A DNA stretch of 64,000 nt from the NCBI GenBank assembly GCA_905176665.1, contig CAJINA010000282.1, forward strand, positions 47,048 through 111,047, written 5' to 3'. Source of the DNA: Olavius algarvensis Delta 4 endosymbiont (GTDB lineage Bacteria; Desulfobacterota; Desulfobacteria; Desulfobacterales; CAJINA01). The position numbers and the translations under genes were made by a program. Under the pieces are notes generated by a model. The model ran no database searches, was not told the origin of the DNA, and saw nothing but the letters and a program-made list of their open reading frames with translations. Positions 1-8,175 of the stretch are shown here, piece by piece (within the stretch, counting starts at the first letter, position 1; the number at the start of each line of letters is the position of its first letter).

Positions 1-1
1 A

Positions 2-403
2 TTTCACCACTTGTTGCCGGAGTTCAACGCACTTGAAAATACCATGATGCCGGCCCTGATAGGTGGACGTATCCGGTCTGAAGCCGCCGCGGCGGCAGAG
101 GCCATTCTCGTGCGGGTGGGATTGCAGAACCGCTTGCGCCACCCGGTGAGCAAACTGTCCGGAGGTGAGCAGCAGCGGGTGGCCCTGGCAAGGGCCCTGA
201 TACTCAACCCCGCCCTGCTGCTGGCGGATGAGCCTACCGGCAACCTTGATCAGGAAAATAGTGATCGCGTGCATACACTGTTAATGGAATTGAATCAGGA
301 ACTCTCCATGACCGTTTTGATCGTAACCCACAACATGGAACTGGCAGCCTGCATGTCCCGGTGTATAACGATTAAAAACGGAAAGCTGGAAGGAATACAC
401 TGA
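2..403 (+). CDS. lolD: LolD-type lipoprotein-release ABC ATPase, C-terminal part
   Basis: This is the 3' part of an ABC transporter ATPase, cut by the left window edge. It starts at the Q-loop region (FHHLLPEF, then a conserved ALEN..MP stretch). The ABC signature LSGGEQQRVALARAL, Walker B LLLADEPTGNLD and switch histidine (VTHN) follow in order. The HHLLPEF...ALENTMMPAL stretch is typical of LolD, the ATPase of LolCDE, which releases lipoproteins from the inner membrane for transport to the outer membrane. The Walker A motif and start lie outside the window. bamA follows after 1 bp, so the two are probably co-transcribed in an envelope-biogenesis operon. A related MacB/FtsE-type ATPase is the main alternative. 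Confidence 0.85.
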   Translation, partial: FHHLLPEFNALENTMMPALIGGRIRSEAAAAAEAILVRVGLQNRLRHPVSKLSGGEQQRVALARALILNPALLLADEPTGNLDQENSDRVHTLLMELNQELSMTVLIVTHNMELAACMSRCITIKNGKLEGIH

Positions 404-404
404 G

Positions 405-3056
405 GTGGTTTACAGGTTCAGGTTACAGCTCATATTGCTGGTTCTTCTCCTCTTCGGCGCCCCTTGTATTGTTTCTGGAGCGGACTCTATCCGGGTAGTA
501 GTCCTGCCTTTTGAAGTTCATGCGCCCTCATCGCAAGAGAAATTTACCACTGAAATTACCGATGCCCTGAAACAGCAGTTGGAGCAGGAGGGTGTTACCG
601 TTGTTAATTTTAAAGGTGACTGGCAAAGTCGGGGCAGCATCAGCGAAAATTTAGCACAGATCCGGGCGATTGGCGTTGAGGCGGGTGCCGACCGGATTAT
701 CTGGGGCTCTCTGACCGCCTTTGGGAACATGTACTCGCTGGATGCACGGGTGGTGGAAACCTTCGGAACCGGCACGCCGAAGCCGTTTTTTGTTGAGGGC
801 CGCAACCTCGGTACGCTGGTGGCCCGGCTCAAGAGCCTTTCCCGCAACATCGGTATGGCGGTCCTCAACCGCCAGACCATCACAGCCATACAGGTGGAGG
901 GCAACAATCGCATCGAGGCCGATGCCGTCAAGCGGGTCATTAAATCCAGAGAGGGGGACGTATTTAAAGCCCAACCGCTCACCCGGGATTTAAAAAAGAT
1001 CTACGCGATGGGTTATTTTGATGACGTGCGGGTAGAAGCCCACAGTGTTCCAGGGGGCAAAGCGGTTGTCTTCAAGGTCCTGGAAAAACCAACCATCCGC
1101 AATATCGCTTTTCGGGGCAATAAGAAGTTCAAGGATAAGAAACTCAAAGAAAACCTGACCTTGAGAACCGGCTCGATCCTGAACATTTTCAAGATTCAAA
1201 GTAATCTGGCGATAATTCAAGACATGTATCGCGATAAAAACTATCACCATGTTCAGGTGACCTACAAGACGATAGAATTAAAGAACAACCAGGCCGATCT
1301 GGAGTTCAAGATCGTTGAAGGCGATCGGTCGCGCATCGAAAATATCTTATTTGACGGCAATGAGGTTTACCCGGATAACCGCCTGAAAAAGCTTGTGGAA
1401 ACATCAGAAGCCTGGTTCCTTTCCTTTATCACCGAAGATGGTGATCTGGATCGCGAAAAGCTGAAACAAGATGTCGCCCTGCTCACTTCCTTTTACCACA
1501 ACAACGGGTATATAAATGCACGGGTCGGAGAACCCGAGGTAATTTTTACCGAGGAAGGCATAGACGTGACCTTCAAAATCGAGGAGGGTCCGCGTTATAA
1601 AGTCGGTAAAGTCAACCTGATCGGTGAATTCGTGGTGCCGGAAAACCTGCTGAAGGCTGTTATTCAGCTGTACAACCAGGAATTTTTCAGCAAAGCGGTA
1701 ATGCGGCAAGATATTCTCTTGATTACAGATCTTTATGCAGACGCAGGCTATGCTTATGCCGAGGTCATTCCTCTCGTGGAGCGGCGGGACGAGGAACTGC
1801 TGGTGGAGGTCACTTACGACATCAAGAAAGGACCGCTCGTATACTACGAGAAAATCATCATCAGCGGAAACACCAAGACCCGGGACAAGGTCATTCGCCG
1901 TGAACTGCAGGTTCACGAAAAAGAGCTGTACAGTGGGAAAAAAATGAAGCGCGGTATCCGCAATTTGTATTATCTTGATTTTTTTGAAGATATTCAGGTA
2001 GACACCCCCAAGGGCAGTGCGGATGACCAGATGATCATGAAAATCAATGTCAAGGAGAAGGACACGGGCACCTTTTCTGTGGGGGGCGGATACAGCAGTG
2101 TGGAAAATGTGTATTTCAATGCCTCCATTGCCCAGCGTAACTTGTTCGGCCGGGGCCAGACGCTGAAATTTGAGGCCCAGGTGGGCGGCCGCACCCAGAA
2201 GTTCAACCTGAGTTTCACCGAACCCTGGCTGTTCGATATACCTCTTTCAGGAACCGGCGACATTTACAACTGGGCCACGGATTTCGATTCATACGAACAG
2301 GAGGCCATCGGGGCCGGGGCCGGAATCGGGTACCCGGTCTGGGATTTTACCCGGACCTATTTCAGATATCGCTTTGACTCTTCCGATGTATCGAACGTAC
2401 AGTCTTTTGCACCCGATTCGGTTCGGGATCTGTCGGGCACCAATATCACCAGCAGCCTGACCAGCAGTCTGGTCTATGATTCGAGAAACAAACGATTTAA
2501 CACTACCCGGGGCAGCAAGCATTCGATCAGCCTTGAATATGCCGGGCTGGGCGGCACCATCGGGTATACCAAGGTCGATGCTAAAGCAAGCTGGTTTTTT
2601 CCAATATTCTGGAAGTTTACGGGTTTTTTGAATGGAGAGGGCGGACATGTTTCCCAGAATTCGGGCCTGCTGCTGCCCGACTATGAGAAATACTTCAAAG
2701 GTGGCATGAACTCAATTCGGGGATTCGATTGGGAGGACCTGGCCCCCACTGAAATCAATTCGGCAGGTGAGTTGGCCTATGTGGGTGGTGAAAAGTTTGT
2801 CCAGTTCAATTCAGAGCTGCGATTTCCCCTGGTGGAAGAAGCCGGGGTGATTGGCCTTGTCTTTTTCGATACCGGTGATGTATATGCAGAAGACGAAACG
2901 ATTGAAATCGGCAATTTGCGCCAGAGTGCCGGGTTTGGCTTCCGGTGGTTTTCACCCATGGGCCCCATCCGCCTGGAAAACGCCTATATCCTGGATCCGA
3001 AACCAGGAGAGCCCACCGGCGGCAGATGGGAGTTTACCATGGGCGGAGCATTCTAA
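405..3056 (+). CDS. bamA: Outer-membrane protein assembly factor BamA with an extra N-terminal domain
   Basis: BamA inserts beta-barrel proteins into the outer membrane. The 883-residue product starts at GTG, 1 bp after lolD. A signal peptide (about 1-25) is followed by an extra domain (about 26-155) containing VVVLPFEV and ADRIIWGSLT, which resembles TolB/FlgO-type N-terminal folds. POTRA repeats begin near residues 160, 228, 305, 395 and 480 (each with a G-N turn such as VEGNNRIEADAV, FRGNKKFKD, FDGNEVY). The C-terminal barrel (about 560-883) carries the conserved IRGF motif near 770 and ends in aromatic F. At 883 residues it is longer than the usual roughly 800 because of the extra domain. 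The neighbours skp and lpxD match the common bamA-skp-lpxD-fabZ-lpxA order. Confidence 0.95.
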   Translation: MVYRFRLQLILLVLLLFGAPCIVSGADSIRVVVLPFEVHAPSSQEKFTTEITDALKQQLEQEGVTVVNFKGDWQSRGSISENLAQIRAIGVEAGADRIIWGSLTAFGNMYSLDARVVETFGTGTPKPFFVEGRNLGTLVARLKSLSRNIGMAVLNRQTITAIQVEGNNRIEADAVKRVIKSREGDVFKAQPLTRDLKKIYAMGYFDDVRVEAHSVPGGKAVVFKVLEKPTIRNIAFRGNKKFKDKKLKENLTLRTGSILNIFKIQSNLAIIQDMYRDKNYHHVQVTYKTIELKNNQADLEFKIVEGDRSRIENILFDGNEVYPDNRLKKLVETSEAWFLSFITEDGDLDREKLKQDVALLTSFYHNNGYINARVGEPEVIFTEEGIDVTFKIEEGPRYKVGKVNLIGEFVVPENLLKAVIQLYNQEFFSKAVMRQDILLITDLYADAGYAYAEVIPLVERRDEELLVEVTYDIKKGPLVYYEKIIISGNTKTRDKVIRRELQVHEKELYSGKKMKRGIRNLYYLDFFEDIQVDTPKGSADDQMIMKINVKEKDTGTFSVGGGYSSVENVYFNASIAQRNLFGRGQTLKFEAQVGGRTQKFNLSFTEPWLFDIPLSGTGDIYNWATDFDSYEQEAIGAGAGIGYPVWDFTRTYFRYRFDSSDVSNVQSFAPDSVRDLSGTNITSSLTSSLVYDSRNKRFNTTRGSKHSISLEYAGLGGTIGYTKVDAKASWFFPIFWKFTGFLNGEGGHVSQNSGLLLPDYEKYFKGGMNSIRGFDWEDLAPTEINSAGELAYVGGEKFVQFNSELRFPLVEEAGVIGLVFFDTGDVYAEDETIEIGNLRQSAGFGFRWFSPMGPIRLENAYILDPKPGEPTGGRWEFTMGGAF

Positions 3057-3143
3057 AGGCCATTTGATAGTATGACCGGCAATCCCGGGCAAACCATAGC
3101 GATAAAATTGAAAGGTATACACCTACTACACTTGGGAGGCGGC

Positions 3144-3701
3144 ATGAAATCCAAATTTAGAACAACGGCGGTTACTGTTTTCATGGTTTTAGGTCTCTGT
3201 GGACCGGTCTGGGCGGCAGATGTAGCCAAGATAGGGACGGTTGATTTTCAGCGCATTATCGATCTGTCGGACGCCGGAAAAGCAGCCCAGGAAAAGTTGA
3301 ATAAGCAGGCCAAAGAGATGGAGGCGGATCTGAAAAGCAAGGGCGCTGCGATAGAGGCCGGCCAAAAGCAGTTCGAGCGGGAAGCCCTGGTCATGAATAA
3401 GGAGATGAAAGACGCCAAAGAACGCGAAATGCGGATTAAAACAAATGATTTTAAACAGTTGCAGCAACGCTACACCGGGGTCGCGCGGGAACTGCAGTTC
3501 CGGCTGGTGGGTCAGATCCGCAACGATGTGGATAAACTGGTCAAAGAAATGGGACAGAAAGAGGGATACCTGCTCATTCTGGAACGCAAAGAGGGCGGCG
3601 TCATCTATATGCCCTCCACCATCGATATCACCGACAATGTGATCAAACAATACAACGCTGTATGGGCCAAACAGAAAGAGGGCGCGGACAAGAAAAAGTA
3701 G
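3144..3701 (+). CDS. skp: Periplasmic chaperone Skp/OmpH family
   Basis: This is an OmpH/Skp-type periplasmic chaperone that holds unfolded outer-membrane proteins on the way to BamA. I start it at the ATG at 3144, which has a good ribosome site (GGGAGGC) and opens directly into a signal peptide ending in VWAAD. An in-frame ATG at 3072 would add 24 residues in front of the signal peptide and is less likely. The mature part begins KIGTVDFQRI, the family hallmark, followed by a long charged helical region (about 45-120) that would form the tentacle coiled coils. The 185-residue length is normal. It sits between bamA and lpxD, as in many Gram-negatives. Confidence 0.9.
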   Translation: MKSKFRTTAVTVFMVLGLCGPVWAADVAKIGTVDFQRIIDLSDAGKAAQEKLNKQAKEMEADLKSKGAAIEAGQKQFEREALVMNKEMKDAKEREMRIKTNDFKQLQQRYTGVARELQFRLVGQIRNDVDKLVKEMGQKEGYLLILERKEGGVIYMPSTIDITDNVIKQYNAVWAKQKEGADKKK

Positions 3702-3703
3702 CG

Positions 3704-4738
3704 ATGCAACTGACAGTAGCTGACATAGCGGACATCGTCGGCGGTGTGGTAATCGGTGACGAGCAGGTCCAGATTTGCGGGGTGACGGTTTTTGAAAACG
3801 CGACCGTCGGTGAGATCACCTATGTCGAGAATGCCCGGTTTTTAAAAGGAATAGATGAAAGCCGGGCCGGTGCGATGATCGTACCGGACCATTTCAACGG
3901 GCCGGCGCCTTGCCCGATTATACAGACAGCCAACCCGCGGCTGGGGTTTGCCAAGCTTCTGGCTATCTTTTATCCCGACAAGGAGCACCGACCCGGTATC
4001 AGTCCCCAGGCCGCCTGCGCTGCGGATATTGTGACGGGCCAGGAAGTGTCCATCGGTGCTTTTGTAACCGTGGGCCAAGGCGTGTGCCTGGGGGATCGTG
4101 TTTGCCTCCAGCCGGGTGCTTTTATCGGGGACGGTGTTACAATCGGCGCCGATACCTGTATCGGCCCCAATGTTACCATCATGGAACGCTGCCGCATCGG
4201 GCGGCGGGTCAAGATCAACGCCGGGACCGTAATCGGCAGTGACGGGTTCGGGTTTGTGCCGGACGGAGATACCTATTTCAAGATTCAGCATACCGGCATT
4301 GTCCAGATCGATGACGACGTTGAAATCGGAGCGAACAGTGCCATCGACCGGGGCACCTTCGGTAAAACACATATCTGCCGAGGGGTTAAAACCGACAACC
4401 TGGTGCACATTGCCCATAACGTCCGGATCGGCGAGGATACCCTCCTGGTAGCCCAGGTAGGCATTGCCGGCAGTACAACTGTCGGCCGGCATGCCATACT
4501 GGCCGGGCAGGCGGGCGTGGGGCAGCACTTGACGATCGGCGACAATGCGATTGTCGGGCCCCAGGCCGGCGTACCGAAATCAATAGAGCCGGGGGCGGTT
4601 GTTTCCGGTACGTATGCGATGCCCCACAAAATCTGGTTGCGCTTGCAGAGAATTCTTCCCGGTTTACCGGCCCTGGTCAAAAGATTCGAGCGGCTTGAAA
4701 AACGTTTAAAAATGATTGAAGACGAGCAAGACCAGTAA
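3704..4738 (+). CDS. lpxD: UDP-3-O-acylglucosamine N-acyltransferase LpxD
   Basis: LpxD adds the N-linked hydroxyacyl chain in the third step of lipid A synthesis, using acyl-ACP in the cytoplasm. The start is the ATG at 3704, 2 bp after the skp stop, giving MQLTVADIAD, the usual LpxD N-terminus; the 344-residue length fits the family. An N-terminal uridine-binding domain (about 1-100) is followed by many hexapeptide repeats (left-handed beta helix). The catalytic histidine is the second His in VHIAHN, residue 238 (239 in E. coli). The C-terminus is a charged helix, as expected. An upstream in-frame ATG at 3662, inside skp, is unlikely. Confidence 0.95.
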   Translation: MQLTVADIADIVGGVVIGDEQVQICGVTVFENATVGEITYVENARFLKGIDESRAGAMIVPDHFNGPAPCPIIQTANPRLGFAKLLAIFYPDKEHRPGISPQAACAADIVTGQEVSIGAFVTVGQGVCLGDRVCLQPGAFIGDGVTIGADTCIGPNVTIMERCRIGRRVKINAGTVIGSDGFGFVPDGDTYFKIQHTGIVQIDDDVEIGANSAIDRGTFGKTHICRGVKTDNLVHIAHNVRIGEDTLLVAQVGIAGSTTVGRHAILAGQAGVGQHLTIGDNAIVGPQAGVPKSIEPGAVVSGTYAMPHKIWLRLQRILPGLPALVKRFERLEKRLKMIEDEQDQ

Positions 4739-4804
4739 ACCGCTAAGGTTGGTATCGTGCCGGTGCCCGCGTAATCGCATCGGCCGCGCCGCAAAGAGGA
4801 CACT

Positions 4805-5251
4805 ATGGGAAAACCAATCGATATTCACAAGATAATGCAGCATCTGCCCCATCGGTATCCTTTTTTACTGGTCGATCGCATACTGGATATCGTGCCTGGC
4901 GAGCGGATTACCGGTCTTAAAAACGTGACCATCAACGAACCTTTCTTCCAGGGGCATTTCCCGGAAATGCCGATCATGCCGGGGGTTCTCATCGTGGAGG
5001 CCATGGCCCAGGTCGGTGGGGTATTGATAGCTGAAACCGTCGACCTGAAGGCCCTGGGCGGCTTGATCTATTTTATGAGTATCGATAAGGTCCGCTTTCG
5101 CAAACCGGTGCAGCCGGGCGACCAGTTGATATTCGATCTGGAGGTCCTCAAGATACGTTCCAGGGCCGTCAAAATGGCCGGCCGGGCCACCGTAGACGAT
5201 GTTTTAGTGGCGCAGGGCGAATTCATGGCTGCGCTGGGAGGCAAGGAATGA
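4805..5251 (+). CDS. fabZ: 3-hydroxyacyl-[acyl-carrier-protein] dehydratase FabZ
   Basis: FabZ dehydrates 3-hydroxyacyl-ACP in fatty-acid elongation and so competes with LpxA and LpxD for the same substrate pool. The 148-residue hot-dog-fold protein shows HRYPFLLVDRI, the catalytic His51 in QGHFPEMPIMPG and Glu65 in VEAMAQ. The AAGAGGA ribosome site stands 6 bases before the ATG. It overlaps lpxA by 4 bp (ATGA), which suggests translational coupling and keeps fatty-acid and lipid A synthesis linked. A 66-bp gap with no clear promoter separates it from lpxD. Confidence 0.96.
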   Translation: MGKPIDIHKIMQHLPHRYPFLLVDRILDIVPGERITGLKNVTINEPFFQGHFPEMPIMPGVLIVEAMAQVGGVLIAETVDLKALGGLIYFMSIDKVRFRKPVQPGDQLIFDLEVLKIRSRAVKMAGRATVDDVLVAQGEFMAALGGKE

Positions 5252-6018
5252 TTCATTCCACTGCAATAATTGACCCCAAGGCCGAAATAGGCGCGAATGT
5301 CAGTATCGGTGCATTTACCATTGTCGGTCCGGAGGTGTTCATTGGCGATGGTACCACCATCGGCCCACATGTGGTGATCGATCCCTATGTAACCCTGGGG
5401 CAGAATTGCCAGGTTTTCCAGTACGCGGCCGTTGGGGCGCCGCCCCAGTCGGTGAAGTTCAAAGGCGAAAAAACCTACGTCAAGATTGGGAAAAACAGTA
5501 TTTTAAGGGAATTTGTGACCATTCACCGGGGAACCGGTTTTGGGGGCGGGGTGACGGAGATCGGTGAAAACAATTTTCTCATGGCCTATACCCATGTGGC
5601 CCACGACTGCCGCACCGGGATGGCGGTGACCCTTTCCAACAACACGACGCTGGCCGGGCACATCACCATCGGAGACTACGCGACGGCGGGGGGGCTGGTA
5701 GCGATTCATCAGTTTGTCCGGGTGGGGGATTTCGCCTTTATCGGGGGGAAATCGGCCGTCGTCAAGGACATCCCGCCCTATGTCATCGCAGCCGGCGACC
5801 GGGCCAAGCTCCATGGCCTCAACAGTGTCGGCCTGAAACGCCACGGTTTTTCGAAACATACCCTGTCCCTGTTAAAAAAGGCCTATCGCATCGTTTTCAG
5901 AATCGGATTGACCCTGAACGAAGCGATCGAGCGCGTGCAGGCCGAAGTGGAGCTCGTCCCTGAAGTCCTGGCATTTATCGAATTTCTGCAAAGCTCCAGC
6001 CGGGGTTTGACGCGTTAG
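5248..6018 (+). CDS. lpxA: UDP-N-acetylglucosamine O-acyltransferase LpxA
   Basis: LpxA catalyses the first step of lipid A synthesis, moving a 3-hydroxyacyl chain from ACP to the 3-OH of UDP-GlcNAc. The 256-residue length is typical. Hexapeptide repeats fill residues 1-190, with the catalytic His119 in VAHDC, the GAPPQSVKFKGE loop and an IHQF.RVGDFAFIGG coil, followed by a helical C-terminal domain starting near SKHTLSLLKKAYRI. The start overlaps the fabZ stop by 4 bp. lpxI follows 81 bp downstream. Confidence 0.96.
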   Translation: MIHSTAIIDPKAEIGANVSIGAFTIVGPEVFIGDGTTIGPHVVIDPYVTLGQNCQVFQYAAVGAPPQSVKFKGEKTYVKIGKNSILREFVTIHRGTGFGGGVTEIGENNFLMAYTHVAHDCRTGMAVTLSNNTTLAGHITIGDYATAGGLVAIHQFVRVGDFAFIGGKSAVVKDIPPYVIAAGDRAKLHGLNSVGLKRHGFSKHTLSLLKKAYRIVFRIGLTLNEAIERVQAEVELVPEVLAFIEFLQSSSRGLTR

Positions 6019-6099
6019 CCCGGGGCATTTGATCGCCGGCACCCAGGCGGAGAGGACCGAGGACATCTGCGATGGTGAATTACTCAAAAAGGTCGTTAA

Positions 6100-6918
6100 A
6101 TGGATAAACGCATCGGCCTTATCGCCGGAAGTGGCCAGTTCCCCTTTGTTTTTGCCCGGGCCGCGCGTGAAAACGGCTATGTTGTGTATGCCGTGGCCCA
6201 TCTCAATGAGACCGAGCAGAGCCTCGATCAATTCGTGGATGACATCAAATGGGTTCGCCTCGGCCAGTTGAAGAAGATCATCAAGTTTTTTTCCGGTCAT
6301 GGTATCCGCCAGGCAGTGATGGCCGGCGCCATCAAAAAAACCAATATCTTCAAGGATGTGCGACCCGACCTGAAAGCCATCGGGATCTTGGCCGGCATCA
6401 AGAATACCCATGACGATCGAATATTGCGGGCTTTTGCAGCCGCTCTGGAAAAAGAAGGCATCCAGATCGAGGCGTCCACCTTTCTGCTGCCCGAGCTGCT
6501 GGCCAGGGAAGGGTGCTGGGCCAGGCGAAAACCAACCCGTTCCGAAAATGAAGACATCCGGGTGGGCTGGGAGCTGGCCAAGGCTGTCGGACGGCTCGAC
6601 ATCGGCCAATGTGTGGTGGTGGCGGGCGGATCCGTATTGGCCGTGGAAGCGATTGACGGGACCGATGCAACCATCAAAAGAGGCGGGTCCCTGGCCGGAG
6701 GCGATGCCGTGGTTGTCAAGGTGTGCAAACCGAACCAGGATTTCAGGTTCGATGTTCCGGCCATCGGCGTGCAGACCATTGAAGTGATGGCGGCGGCCGG
6801 CGCGAAAGTGCTGGTGGTCGAAGCCGGCAAAGCCGTTGTGTTTGACCGCGACAAAATGATAGCCGCCGCGGACAAGCGGGGCATCAGCATCGTGGCCCGG
6901 GCGGCAGAAGAGCAATAG
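6100..6918 (+). CDS. lpxI: UDP-2,3-diacylglucosamine pyrophosphatase LpxI (DUF1009)
   Basis: LpxI hydrolyses UDP-2,3-diacylglucosamine to lipid X, replacing LpxH, which is not seen in this window. The 272-residue product begins IGLIAGSGQFP, the family's N-terminal motif, and contains AGAIKKTNIF and the acidic EAIDGTDATIKRGG stretch. The aspartates of that stretch match the catalytic region known from Caulobacter LpxI. It follows lpxA by 81 bp. Repeat copy A begins 10 bp after its stop, and the usual next gene (an oxidoreductase) is displaced to 10730. Confidence 0.93.
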   Translation: MDKRIGLIAGSGQFPFVFARAARENGYVVYAVAHLNETEQSLDQFVDDIKWVRLGQLKKIIKFFSGHGIRQAVMAGAIKKTNIFKDVRPDLKAIGILAGIKNTHDDRILRAFAAALEKEGIQIEASTFLLPELLAREGCWARRKPTRSENEDIRVGWELAKAVGRLDIGQCVVVAGGSVLAVEAIDGTDATIKRGGSLAGGDAVVVKVCKPNQDFRFDVPAIGVQTIEVMAAAGAKVLVVEAGKAVVFDRDKMIAAADKRGISIVARAAEEQ

Positions 6919-6927
6919 AACACAGTG

Positions 6928-7147
6928 TAGCCTATTTCAAAAAACGGGTTTTGATTCAAAATCAAGGCGGCCGCGAGGAATTCCCCGAGACGGGACGTCC
7001 CGCCTGATTGATTTTCAAAGGCGGGTCGCACCGGAGGAATACATCAGGTATTTCGAGAATTTATTCCGAGCGCCCCACGCCGAGTTTGGGCCAATCAGGC
7101 TTCGCCTAAGACTACGCCCGACAGGAAGACTTTTTGAGATGGGTTCA
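6928..7147 (+). repeat. MITE-like dispersed repeat, copy A
   Basis: Copy A is about 220 bp. Its ends are imperfect inverted repeats: TAGCCTATTTCAAAAAAC on the left, and the complement of CTTTTTGAGATGGGTTCA on the right. The inner core has GCGGCCGCGAGGAATTCCCC and ACCGGAGGAATACATCAGG, both also present in copy D, and the ACCGGAGGAATA core is in all four copies. Near the right end it carries an extra segment, TTCGCCTAAGACTACGCCCG, absent from the other copies. It fills most of the 246-bp gap between lpxI and hddA. No coding sequence is seen in it. Confidence 0.75.
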
Positions 7148-7164
7148 AGGAGCGAGGTCGTCAT

Positions 7165-8160
7165 ATGATCATCGTCAAAACCCCTTTGCGAGTCAGTTTT
7201 GTGGGCGGCGGTTCGGACATGCCGGATTTTTACAACCGGGCCGACGGCAAGGTGGTGTGCACCGCCATAGACAAATTTGTCTATGCCATCGTAAAAGCCC
7301 GCTTTGACGACATGATTTATATTAATTATTCCCGCAAGGAGTGTGTAGAAAAGGTCGCTGATATCAAGCATGATCTGGTGCGCGAAGCTATGCGGCTAAC
7401 GGGTGTTGAAAAGGGGATCGAGATCACAACCCTGGCCGATATTCCGTCTTCCGGATCGGGTCTGGGGAGTTCCAGTTCGATCACGGTCGCCTTGCTGCAT
7501 GCCCTGTACGCCTATCGCAATGAGCTCGTTACGGCCGAGCGCTTGGCTCAAGATGCCTGCCGGATAGAAATCGACATTCTGGGAAAACCCATTGGCCGCC
7601 AGGATCAGTATGCGGCCGCCTATGGTGGGGTCAATCGCTTTGTTTTTAAACAGGGCGATGTTACCCGGCGGCTGCCGGTGATGATGGAAAGCAAAGCCAA
7701 CCGGAAGTTTGCCGCCTCCCTGCTGTTATATTATACGGGCATTACCCGCAGTGCCGACAAAATTCTGTCTAAACAGAAATCCAACCTGCAAAGCGCGGAT
7801 CGTTTTGACACCATGCAGCAAATGGTCAGCCTGGTGGATCCTTTTACGGAGGCCATGCAGCAACAGGATATCGCCGCCTGCGGTGAGCTTTTGGCCCGCA
7901 ACTGGCAGTTGAAGCAGAACATGGCTGCCGGTATTTCAAACAGTGAGATCGACGAAATGCATGACCGGGCCATTTCCGCCGGCGCCCTGGCCGGTAAGGT
8001 GGCCGGTGCCGGCGGGGGCGGTTTTCTGTTGCTGATCGTGCCGCGCGAGAAGCAGAACGATGTATTTGCAGCCATGCAGGCTTATCGCGAATTGCCTTTT
8101 ATGCTTGCCGAAAGCGGCAGCAAGGTCATCTTTGACGACCGTTCCTACACCAGTAAATAG
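7165..8160 (+). CDS. hddA: GHMP kinase, probable D-glycero-alpha-D-manno-heptose-7-phosphate kinase
   Basis: This is a GHMP-superfamily sugar kinase of 331 residues. The N-terminus IIVKTPLRVSFVGGGSD is typical of HddA/fucokinase-type enzymes, and the glycine/serine phosphate loop is PSSGSGLGSSSS (about 93-104). A C-terminal GKVAGAGGGGF loop completes the fold. HddA phosphorylates D-glycero-D-manno-heptose 7-phosphate at C1 with alpha configuration, toward GDP-heptose. gmhA and hddC nearby support this assignment; another sugar-1-kinase is possible. The ATG at 7165 follows a GAGG site. It begins a four-gene block inside the lipid A operon. Confidence 0.85.
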   Translation: MIIVKTPLRVSFVGGGSDMPDFYNRADGKVVCTAIDKFVYAIVKARFDDMIYINYSRKECVEKVADIKHDLVREAMRLTGVEKGIEITTLADIPSSGSGLGSSSSITVALLHALYAYRNELVTAERLAQDACRIEIDILGKPIGRQDQYAAAYGGVNRFVFKQGDVTRRLPVMMESKANRKFAASLLLYYTGITRSADKILSKQKSNLQSADRFDTMQQMVSLVDPFTEAMQQQDIAACGELLARNWQLKQNMAAGISNSEIDEMHDRAISAGALAGKVAGAGGGGFLLLIVPREKQNDVFAAMQAYRELPFMLAESGSKVIFDDRSYTSK

Positions 8161-8175
8161 ATACCGGAGCTTGCC

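Noticed and set aside
5872..6915. Long minus-strand open frame of 347 codons opposite lpxI
   Set aside because: It lies fully opposite a well-recognised LpxI gene, has no known motifs, and is explained by the GC-rich codon pattern of the real gene.
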